Source: Sulfurospirillum sp964466465
Lineage (GTDB): Bacteria; Campylobacterota; Campylobacteria; Campylobacterales; Sulfurospirillaceae
Assembly (NCBI GenBank): GCA_964466465.1
Contig: CAYXNJ010000063.1
Span: 1-9,413 of the forward strand
Length of the DNA stretch: 9,413 nt
Reading direction: 5' to 3'
The notes under the pieces were generated by a model. That model ran no database searches and was not told the origin of the DNA. It saw only the letters and a program-made list of their open reading frames with translations. A program made the translations under genes and the position numbers. Positions 1 to 5,894 of the stretch are shown in pieces (position 1 is the first letter of the stretch; each line of letters starts with the position of its first letter).

Positions 1-119
1 ACTTTTAAAACCAAAAACGCTACCCCTAATCTTTTTAAATCTAATTTACCCAATATTATAACCTTTTTAAAACTTCAAATTTAAAAACTTCGGAATTATA
101 GCATACTTTTTTTAAAAAA
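1..119 (-). other. AT-rich leader between tolB and the presumed pal
   Basis: Very AT-rich spacer with no gene that I can establish. It holds an extended -10 box (95..103) and a second TATAAT (55..60), both reading on the minus strand towards the window edge. After the second box there is an open frame from a TTG at 51..53 to position 1, with AAGG 8 bases upstream of the TTG. It could encode about 17 residues beginning MGKLDLKRLG with a hydrophobic run after it, but the frame is too short to judge. By synteny with other Campylobacterota the next gene should be pal, the peptidoglycan-associated lipoprotein; its start may be this TTG or may lie beyond the window. Confidence 0.5.
95..103 (-). promoter_or_regulatory. 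Candidate extended -10 promoter for the downstream (pal) gene
   Basis: On the minus strand the sequence reads TGCTATAAT, a perfect TATAAT with the upstream TGN extension, preceded by a T-run and A-run just after the tolB stop. Campylobacterota sigma-70 promoters typically lack a strong -35 and rely on an extended -10 with upstream A/T-rich tracts, which matches what is seen. Transcription would begin near position 88, so pal could be expressed independently of the atp-tol transcript. The downstream gene is outside the window, so the target is inferred. Confidence 0.55.
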
Positions 120-137
120 TCACCAGTCAATTGACTG
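114..137 (-). terminator. Weak terminator-like palindrome at the tolB stop codon
   Basis: Positions 124..137 form a perfect 14-base palindrome, CAGTCAATTGACTG. In the minus-strand RNA this folds as a 5-bp stem with an AAUU loop, plus one possible U-G pair below it. After four bases (GTGA, which contains the stop codon) comes a run of six U (114..119). The layout resembles an intrinsic terminator, but the stem is short and only moderately GC-rich, and the U-run is displaced from the stem. It may attenuate transcription or stabilise a 3' end rather than terminate fully. Confidence 0.35.
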
Positions 138-1388
138 AAGTTTGCCAGTTTTTAGCTGAAAATGATACGTTTTGTTTGCATTTAGGCGAATTATGCCTAA
201 TGCACTCTGATTTCCAAACTGTTTTATAAACATAATTGTATCAGGATCTTTCGCAAAACGAGGATAAAGATTTTCACCTGTTGCTGTTAATTGTCTCAAA
301 TAATCTGTTTTTGTTGAAATCAAATAAAGATTAAAGGTATTTCTTCCAAATTCACTATCCGCTTCTCTACTAGAATAGACAATATAATTATCGTAGGTTG
401 AAATAGAGTTTTTATTTTTACCATGATAGACAAGTTTTTCAAAACTTTTATCGTAAATACCTTGAGCGAAGATATCAGGACTTCCTAAACGATCAGAAAC
501 AAATGCAATTCTTTTATCATCATCAATAAAATTACCATTAACGTCAATACCAGAATAATCTGTTATCTTATTAATTTTTCGTGTTTGTAGATCATAAAGA
601 TAAATATCTGTTTGATCTTTTGGTGCCATTGTTAACAATAACTTTGTACCATCTTTAGATACATCAGAACATACAACCATACCAGGGCTTGAAATAATAC
701 TTTTTCTACTTCCAGTTTTCAAATCATACAGATAGATTGTTGGCTCAGCACCACTATAGGAAGTATAATAAAATGCACTTTGCTCACTATTCGCCCATTT
801 AGGGAAAATATTAAGTCCTCCTGAGACAATTGTTCTTGTATAACTCAATGTATAATCAGAAATAACAATTTCACTCTTTTTAGCCTCGGTATATCGCGCA
901 AAAATTACCGATTGCTCCATCCATTTTACAGAAGGTGCACCTACTTGGTCGTTGACATCAACAACAATTTTATGTGCTAAGAAAGGGTTTCTCTTTTTAT
1001 CTGTGATGCTATATACTTTTTCAAATGTTGTAACACCTGTTTTTGCATTGATCAATTTTACGTTTGCTGTTGCTGCATTCATATCTTGAGTAAGACTAAA
1101 ACGTAAGATCATATCAACTTTTTTATCTGACAAAAAGTTTTCTAATGGACCACCCTCATAGCTACTTTGTAAATAATCATCAAGTACATTAAAATGACTA
1201 CTTACTCGTAAATCTCCTGCTATAAGCTTAAAAAAACTTCGTCTTGACTCTAAATCTACAGTCTTTGGGCTAGCATCTTGTACAGCAATTTTTGGAAGTA
1301 CGTCTATCTTCTTTACAATTTCAACTGTTGCATCAGCAGCATATGAAAAAACTGTCAAACATAAGAAGAGAACAAGTTTTTTTATCAT
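120..1388 (-). CDS. tolB: Tol-Pal system beta-propeller protein TolB
   Basis: Periplasmic component of the Tol-Pal envelope system, which links inner and outer membranes and supports outer-membrane constriction at division. The 422-residue product starts with a classic signal peptide (MIKK, a hydrophobic stretch to about residue 15, probable cleavage near Ala17-Ala18). A mixed N-terminal domain spans roughly 20-150. A beta-propeller follows (about 155-422) with TolB/WD40-like blade motifs, such as the DGTK...DIYLYDL stretch (246-267) and FVSDRLGSPDIF (296-307). Length is normal for the family. The ATG start has an ideal AAGGAG site that overlaps the stop of the preceding gene, 3 bases upstream, implying translational coupling. 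It is the last gene of the atp-tol series in this window and precedes the presumed pal. Confidence 0.95.
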   Translation of the reverse strand: MIKKLVLFLCLTVFSYAADATVEIVKKIDVLPKIAVQDASPKTVDLESRRSFFKLIAGDLRVSSHFNVLDDYLQSSYEGGPLENFLSDKKVDMILRFSLTQDMNAATANVKLINAKTGVTTFEKVYSITDKKRNPFLAHKIVVDVNDQVGAPSVKWMEQSVIFARYTEAKKSEIVISDYTLSYTRTIVSGGLNIFPKWANSEQSAFYYTSYSGAEPTIYLYDLKTGSRKSIISSPGMVVCSDVSKDGTKLLLTMAPKDQTDIYLYDLQTRKINKITDYSGIDVNGNFIDDDKRIAFVSDRLGSPDIFAQGIYDKSFEKLVYHGKNKNSISTYDNYIVYSSREADSEFGRNTFNLYLISTKTDYLRQLTATGENLYPRFAKDPDTIMFIKQFGNQSALGIIRLNANKTYHFQLKTGKLQSIDW

Positions 1389-1391
1389 AAT

Positions 1392-2165
1392 TTACTCCTT
1401 AATATCTTTAAACTCAACTTGCATTTCAAAGAGTGGACCCTTCTCATATTTAGGGAATTCAACTCCTTCCATGATTTTGAGGAACTCTTTGAGCTTATTG
1501 TTAAAGTCATTATTATAAGACAATGAAACTATTTTATAACTAAAAGTTCCTTTGTCACTTACTTTGATGACAACCTTTGCAACATTGCCATTTTCAGTAT
1601 CAATTGTTTTTTGCCAATTTTCTTCTAATATCTCTTGAACTTTACCAATAAATGGATCATATTCACCACCTTTTTTGCTATCAACCAAATGTTTTTGCTC
1701 TGAGAAATTGAGCGAATTTGCAATTTTTGAAGCTGCACTCTCACTTTTTTCTTTAGTTTCATCTTTATTTGGTTTCACGCGTGTTGGTGCAGTTTGAGTT
1801 TTTTTCTGTTCTTTTGCTTCAGGAGGTAATTTTGAAGTATTGATATCTTCAAATAGACCTCTTAGTGATTGACTTTTGACAGCTTCTTTAGGAGAAGAAG
1901 CAACTTTTTTCTCTTCTGCAGGTTTTTCAACGGGTTTTTCAACGGGTTTTTGAACCTCTTCTTTTTTACGTTCTTCTTTTAATTTTTCAGAATCATTTTT
2001 TTTACGTTCAACCAAAGCAACATTCATAGGATCTTTGTTGGAAGTATAATTTTTGATTGTATCTTTTTGAGAACTCAAAACATAAGCAAGACAAACTAAG
2101 AGAAAAACATAGAGGAGGATGGACAGCGTCCATCCAAAAGAGGCATATCTATTCACACTTGACAC
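1392..2165 (-). CDS. tolA: TolA/TonB-like periplasm-spanning energy transducer
   Basis: Likely the TolA-equivalent that carries motion from the TolQ-TolR proton channel to TolB/Pal at the outer membrane. It has 257 residues: a short cytoplasmic N-terminus, one membrane segment (about 11-30), a charged Lys/Glu/Pro linker (about 50-160) and a C-terminal TonB/TolA-type domain (about 165-257, YDPFIGKVQEILEENW at its start). The linker contains PVEKPVEKPAEEK, built from 12-bp DNA repeats, and two ERKK blocks 12 codons apart. The A8 run in the coding strand (1996..2003) is a possible slippage site. The start is a GTG with GGATA six bases upstream, 5 bases after tolR; a second GTG three codons later is an alternative. 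Position between tolR and tolB argues for TolA over a siderophore-type TonB, but sequence alone cannot separate the two. Confidence 0.82.
   Translation of the reverse strand: MSSVNRYASFGWTLSILLYVFLLVCLAYVLSSQKDTIKNYTSNKDPMNVALVERKKNDSEKLKEERKKEEVQKPVEKPVEKPAEEKKVASSPKEAVKSQSLRGLFEDINTSKLPPEAKEQKKTQTAPTRVKPNKDETKEKSESAASKIANSLNFSEQKHLVDSKKGGEYDPFIGKVQEILEENWQKTIDTENGNVAKVVIKVSDKGTFSYKIVSLSYNNDFNNKLKEFLKIMEGVEFPKYEKGPLFEMQVEFKDIKE
1921..1956 (-). repeat. 12-bp tandem repeat, three copies, in the tolA-like linker
   Basis: On the plus strand GGTTTTTCAACG occurs twice in perfect tandem (1921..1932 and 1933..1944), followed by a degenerate third copy GGTTTTTGAACC (1945..1956). Each unit encodes four residues (Pro-Val-Glu-Lys type) in the extended linker of the TolA-like protein. 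Because the unit is a multiple of three, copy-number change would lengthen or shorten the linker without a frameshift. Confidence 0.85.
2117..2135 (-). other. GC-rich mRNA hairpin near the start of the tolA-like gene
   Basis: Two perfect 8-base arms, GGATGGAC (2117..2124) and GTCCATCC (2128..2135), enclose a 3-base loop. In the minus-strand transcript the stem covers about nucleotides 31-49 of the coding sequence (codons 11-17, at the beginning of the membrane segment). Five of the eight pairs are G-C, so it should be stable in an otherwise AT-rich message. No U-run follows, so it is not an intrinsic terminator. Any function is unproven. Confidence 0.6.
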
Positions 2166-2170
2166 AGAGT

Positions 2171-2563
2171 CTATCCATTCGTTTCTAAAGATACGTTAGT
2201 AAAACCAGCCTGTTTAATTGTTTTAAGTACAAACATTACATCTTTATAAGAGAGGCCTTCATCTGCTTTAATATAAACAATACTTTTAAGAGGAAACTTA
2301 CTTTTTTGCATCATAAAGCTATCAGGAAATTCTGCAAGCATAAAGCTGTCATTTTTAATGTAAACTTTACGATCTTTTGTGACCCTAATCTCTAGCTCTG
2401 GAAGTTTACTCACAACAGAAGATTTGCTACCATCAGGCAACTTAATAACCTCTTCATAGACCAAAGCAGGCGTTGTTACCATTAAGATGGCAAGAAGAAC
2501 TAACATAATATCAACTAAAGGAGTAATATTTAACTCTGGTACTTCATCCAATTGACTCATCAT
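2171..2563 (-). CDS. tolR: TolR/ExbD-family proton-channel subunit
   Basis: Inner-membrane partner of the TolQ/ExbB channel that couples the proton motive force to movement of TolA. The 130-residue product begins MMSQLDEVPELNITPLVDIM. The NITPLVD motif (12-18) is the family signature, and Asp18 at the start of the only membrane segment (about 16-37) corresponds to the essential proton-binding aspartate of ExbD/TolR. A periplasmic domain follows (about 45-130). The first ATG directly abuts the stop of tolQ (TAAATG), so coupled translation is likely; the second codon is also ATG. The ribosome site is weak, consistent with coupling. Length is normal. The name TolR rather than ExbD rests on the tolB neighbourhood. 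Confidence 0.92.
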   Translation of the reverse strand: MMSQLDEVPELNITPLVDIMLVLLAILMVTTPALVYEEVIKLPDGSKSSVVSKLPELEIRVTKDRKVYIKNDSFMLAEFPDSFMMQKSKFPLKSIVYIKADEGLSYKDVMFVLKTIKQAGFTNVSLETNG

Positions 2564-3151
2564 TTAACTATCTCTTCTTGACTCATTTGCAGAAAGTAAG
2601 ATATCCACTTCTCTTTGCACATATACAATAACTTCATATGCTTTTCGTCTGAGAAATAAATTCGCACTGTATGCTGGAATCGCAACAAAAATACCTGTTG
2701 CTGTTGCAACTAACGCTTCACTAATTGCTGGTGCAATAACACCTAAAGAAGCACTACCAGATTGACCAAGACCACTAAAGGTTTCCAAAATAGAAACAAC
2801 GGTTCCAAACAATCCAATAAATGGTGCTGTTGAAGCCACAATAGAAAGCATCCATAAGCCACTGGTTGCATTTTTTTCAGCAACATTTTTACATACATTG
2901 AGTAATTTTTCAGAAGCACCAGCGGAGCTAGAGCATTTTCGCAAAATAGAATCATCACGTACATTTTTTGCACCCATAAGCATTGACTCTAACGAATTTT
3001 TTTCGATAGATAGCCAATGCCCTAAGTATAAGTATCTGCTAAAGAAAATTCCGAATGTAATTACAAAATAGGCTGACAACCAGATCAAAATCACCCATGT
3101 AAAAAAACCACTTCTTGCAAAATAGTTCAAGAATAATTCAAACGATGACAT
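2564..3151 (-). CDS. tolQ: TolQ/ExbB-family (MotA/TolQ/ExbB) proton-channel protein
   Basis: Inner-membrane proton channel that, with the TolR-type protein, powers the Tol-Pal system. The 195-residue product shows the three-helix layout of the family: membrane segments at about 14-38, 101-122 and 143-167, with a cytoplasmic loop between the first two. Channel features are visible: the FGTV signature with Thr117 in the second helix, and Glu145 with Thr150 and Thr152 in the third, followed by the conserved IPAYSANLFLRR stretch (158-169). The ATG is only 5 bases after the atpC stop, with an AAGGAAA sequence further upstream inside atpC. This ties the gene to the ATP synthase transcript. It is shorter than E. 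coli TolQ and could equally be labelled ExbB; the tolB context favours TolQ. Confidence 0.92.
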   Translation of the reverse strand: MSSFELFLNYFARSGFFTWVILIWLSAYFVITFGIFFSRYLYLGHWLSIEKNSLESMLMGAKNVRDDSILRKCSSSAGASEKLLNVCKNVAEKNATSGLWMLSIVASTAPFIGLFGTVVSILETFSGLGQSGSASLGVIAPAISEALVATATGIFVAIPAYSANLFLRRKAYEVIVYVQREVDILLSANESRRDS

Positions 3152-3156
3152 AAGAT

Positions 3157-3552
3157 TTAAAATTTCCTTGTTTTTGCAATAGTCTCGATTTTTGCAGTAG
3201 CCATAGCAATAGCTACATCAGAATCACTAATACTCTCTAAGAGCGCTTTTGCAGCCTCTAACGATTTAGCTACTTCACTTTCACTTGTGCCACCAATTGA
3301 GACTGCACCATCAGCCAAAACGGTAACAGAATTTTCATCAACCTTCACATGTCCCCAATTAATAGCGACAACATCATGGTTTCCGTCTTTAAGCTCAATA
3401 TCAATCACACCTGCTTGTAAAAGCGTTACTAATGAGGCATGGTTTGGAAGTACTCCAAACTCACCCTCTTTACCTGGAAGCGTAACACTTTTTACATCGT
3501 TGGCAAAAATCTGACCCTCTGGAGTCACAATTTCCAATTTTAATGTATTCAT
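3157..3552 (-). CDS. atpC: ATP synthase F1 subunit epsilon
   Basis: Part of the central rotor stalk of F1; it contacts gamma and the c-ring and can brake ATP hydrolysis. The 131-residue product has the N-terminal beta-sandwich (about 1-85) with hallmark stretches LEIVTPEGQIF (6-16), FGVLPNHASLVTLLQAG (32-48) and INWGHVKVDENSVTVLAD (64-81). A helical C-terminal region (about 90-131) follows and is a little shorter than in E. coli. The ATG lies 19 bases after atpD with an AAGG-type ribosome site. It is the last atp gene here and runs straight into tolQ with no sign of a terminator. Confidence 0.97.
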   Translation of the reverse strand: MNTLKLEIVTPEGQIFANDVKSVTLPGKEGEFGVLPNHASLVTLLQAGVIDIELKDGNHDVVAINWGHVKVDENSVTVLADGAVSIGGTSESEVAKSLEAAKALLESISDSDVAIAMATAKIETIAKTRKF

Positions 3553-3571
3553 TTTTTAACCTTGTCGCTTC

Positions 3572-4969
3572 TTAGCTTTTTAGTTTTGCAGCTTTCTCAA
3601 TAACCTCTTCGATACTTCCAACCATATAGAAAGCAGCTTCTGGTAAATCATCGTATTTACCTTCTAAAATACCTTTAAAGCCTGCAATTGACTCTTCAAG
3701 AGTAACATATTTTCCAGGGCTTCCTGTAAATACTTCAGCAACGAAGAATGGTTGAGATAAGAAACGCTCAATTTTACGAGCACGATCAACAGTAACTTTA
3801 TCTTCTTCACTAAGCTCATCCATACCAAGGATCGCAATAATATCTTGAAGATCTTTATATTTTTGAAGTACTGCTTGTACACCACGAGAAACACTGTAAT
3901 GCTCTGTACCTAGAATTTCTGGGCTAAGCATACGTGAACTTGAATCAAGTGGGTCAACCGCAGGATAAATACCTTTTTCAGCAATCGCACGGTTAAGTAC
4001 GGTTGTTGCATCTAAGTGCGCAAATACAGTTGCTGGAGCAGGATCGGTTAAGTCATCTGCTGGCACATAAACTGCTTGAACAGATGTAATTGAACCTTTT
4101 TTAGTTGATGTAATTCTCTCTTGGAATTTACCCATCTCACTTGCAAGCGTTGGCTGGTAACCTACTGCTGAAGGAATACGTCCAAGAAGCGCTGACATCT
4201 CTGCACCTGATTGAGAGAAACGGAAAATGTTATCGATAAACATCAATACGTCTAGACCCATTTCATCACGGAAATACTCAGCCATTGTAAGACCAGTAAG
4301 TGCAATACGGTTACGTGCTCCTGGTGGTTCACTCATTTGACCGTAGCATAGTGCAACTTTGTCTAAAACGTTTGATTCTTTCATTTCGTGGTAAAGGTCA
4401 TTACCTTCACGTGTTCTTTCACCAACACCCGCAAATACAGAATAACCACTGTGTTTAAATGCAACGTTGTGGATAAGTTCCATAATAATAACGGTTTTAC
4501 CAACACCCGCACCACCGAAGAGTCCAACTTTACCACCTTTTGCATAAGGAGCAAGTAAGTCAACAACTTTAATACCTGTTTCAAAAATCTCAGATTTTGT
4601 GCTTTGCTCTTCAAATTTTGGTGGTTCTCTGTGAATCGACCATTTTGCTTTACTTGCAACTTCTGGTCCTTGATCAATAACATCGCCAACAACGTTAAAA
4701 ATACGTCCTAGGACTTCTTCACCTACTGGAACTTGAATAGGATTTCCTAAAGCTTTAACTTCGATTCCTCTTGTTAAACCCTCACTCATATCCATCGCAA
4801 TTGTTCTTACACGGTTGTCGCCTAAATGTGCTGCTACTTCAAGAATTAACTTTTGTTTCTTGCCTTCAACTTCATAATTTACTTCAATCGCTTCATTGAT
4901 TTTAGGAAGGTAGCCATTAAAATCGACGTCAACAACTGGACCCATAACCTGGCTAATTAATCCATTCAT
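3572..4969 (-). CDS. atpD: ATP synthase F1 subunit beta (catalytic)
   Basis: Catalytic subunit of F1, forming ATP from ADP and phosphate at the alpha/beta interfaces. The full-length 465-residue product has the Walker A loop GGAGVGKT (152-159), the catalytic glutamate region GERTREGND (183-191, Glu184), Walker B VLMFID (241-246), and an intact DELSEED lever (384-390). The FSQSGAEMSALLGRIPSAVG stretch (251-270) has Ser where many bacteria have Thr/Ala (FTQAG); as I recall this is the usual Campylobacterota wording. The start has a clean AAGGAG eight bases upstream, inside a 31-base gap after atpG. Nothing suggests damage or transfer. Confidence 0.99.
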   Translation of the reverse strand: MNGLISQVMGPVVDVDFNGYLPKINEAIEVNYEVEGKKQKLILEVAAHLGDNRVRTIAMDMSEGLTRGIEVKALGNPIQVPVGEEVLGRIFNVVGDVIDQGPEVASKAKWSIHREPPKFEEQSTKSEIFETGIKVVDLLAPYAKGGKVGLFGGAGVGKTVIIMELIHNVAFKHSGYSVFAGVGERTREGNDLYHEMKESNVLDKVALCYGQMSEPPGARNRIALTGLTMAEYFRDEMGLDVLMFIDNIFRFSQSGAEMSALLGRIPSAVGYQPTLASEMGKFQERITSTKKGSITSVQAVYVPADDLTDPAPATVFAHLDATTVLNRAIAEKGIYPAVDPLDSSSRMLSPEILGTEHYSVSRGVQAVLQKYKDLQDIIAILGMDELSEEDKVTVDRARKIERFLSQPFFVAEVFTGSPGKYVTLEESIAGFKGILEGKYDDLPEAAFYMVGSIEEVIEKAAKLKS

Positions 4970-5000
4970 TGAATATTCTCCTTTTATTTTTTACAACAGT

Positions 5001-5885
5001 TTATTTCATAGACTCTACACCACTGATAATCTCAATGAGCTCAGTAGTAATAGACTCTTGTCTAGCTTTATTATATGCCAGTGTTAAGACACCAACACGT
5101 TCTTTCGCATTATTCGTAGCATTGTCCATCGCTTGCATACGTGAACTATGTTCAGCTGCTAGTGAATCAATCAGTGCATAATACATATTGTACTCAAAAT
5201 ATTTTTGCAACAATGAGTCTAAAATCTCTTCACCACTCTCATCAGGCTCTAATTCCATTAGAGAACTTGATTCGCGTGATTCAAGAGGAGATTGTACTGG
5301 GACAACGTCCACAATTTTCAACTCTTGAGAAATCATATTTTTATATCCATTATGGATTAAAATAACTTTGTCAGTTTTACCCTCAACAAAATCATCGATC
5401 GCACTCTTGATAATTTCTTGTGCCTTTTCATAACTTGGAGATGAACTTACACCTGCATAAGAGGTTAAAAGCTCTATACCTTGAAAGTTAAAAAATGCCA
5501 TACCTTTTCTACCAACAGCACGGAGTCTTACTGTAACTTTTTTTGACGCATACTCTGCCAAAAGATTACGAACAGCTTTAATCGTTTGAATATTAAAACC
5601 ACCACATAGACCTTTGTCAGCTGTCACGAAAATAATATCTACCGTACTTGGAGTTTCATTTTTATCAAAAAAACGACTCTCAACAGCACCATTTTTGTAC
5701 TGATTGATTTTATAAGCAATTTCTGAGAGTACTTCGTTAATTTTAACGGCATACACACGAGACTGTTTAGCGGCCATTTCCGCTCGTTTCAACTTTGCAG
5801 TTGAAACAAGCTTCATAGCACGTGTTGTTTTTTGAGTATTCTGAACACTCTTAATTTTTCTTTTTATCTCTTTAAGGTTTGCCAT
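5001..5885 (-). CDS. atpG: ATP synthase F1 subunit gamma (rotor shaft)
   Basis: Central shaft that turns inside the alpha3beta3 ring and couples rotation to catalysis. The 294-residue product has the family's two terminal helices: N-terminal MANLKEIKRKIKSVQNTQK (1-19) continuing to about residue 57, and C-terminal ERVGVLTLAYNKARQE (262-277) to the end. The conserved VTADKGLCGGFN motif (87-98) is present between them. Length is close to the E. coli protein and I see no plant-type regulatory insertion. The ATG follows atpA by 9 bases, with TAAGGAT across the atpA stop as the ribosome site. Codons 25-35 contain an unusually long mRNA hairpin, described separately. Confidence 0.98.
   Translation of the reverse strand: MANLKEIKRKIKSVQNTQKTTRAMKLVSTAKLKRAEMAAKQSRVYAVKINEVLSEIAYKINQYKNGAVESRFFDKNETPSTVDIIFVTADKGLCGGFNIQTIKAVRNLLAEYASKKVTVRLRAVGRKGMAFFNFQGIELLTSYAGVSSSPSYEKAQEIIKSAIDDFVEGKTDKVILIHNGYKNMISQELKIVDVVPVQSPLESRESSSLMELEPDESGEEILDSLLQKYFEYNMYYALIDSLAAEHSSRMQAMDNATNNAKERVGVLTLAYNKARQESITTELIEIISGVESMK
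5769..5811 (-). other. Long intragenic mRNA hairpin with GCAA loop in atpG
   Basis: In the minus-strand transcript the arm GCUUGUUUCAACU (5811..5799) pairs with AGUUGAAACGAGC (5794..5782) across a GCAA loop (5798..5795). That gives 13 consecutive pairs with a single U-G wobble. GCAA belongs to the GNRA tetraloop class. A second small hairpin, AGCGG / CCGCU with a 6-base loop (5784..5769), follows at once and shares three bases (5782..5784) with the base of the first stem, so the two compete there. The structure covers nucleotides 75-117 of atpG. No U-run follows. Its existence as base pairing is seen directly; any role is unproven. Confidence 0.65.
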
Positions 5886-5894
5886 AGCTTATCC

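Noticed and set aside
3442..3460. 7-bp hairpin GTTTGGA / TCCAAAC in atpC, and similar 7-bp hairpins at 5247..5263 and 7762..7779
   Set aside because: Short stems of this kind recur through the window at a level that chance can explain in AT-rich coding DNA; nothing sets them apart.
3883..3893. parS-like half-site CACGAGAAACA inside atpD, considered because parB is nearby
   Set aside because: Only the right half resembles the usual parS consensus (TGTTTCACGTGAAACA); the left half matches one of five bases, and the stretch encodes conserved AtpD residues. Similar half-matches at about 1772..1783 and 6311..6321 were dropped for the same reason.
4705..4714. Perfect 10-base palindrome GTCCTAGGAC in atpD
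   Set aside because: It has no loop for an RNA hairpin, lies in conserved coding sequence (EEVLGRIF) and has no partner sites nearby.
4969..5365. Plus-strand open frames opposite atpG, including one starting at the atpD start region
   Set aside because: Antisense to conserved atpG, short, without recognisable motifs; explained as shadows of the real frame.
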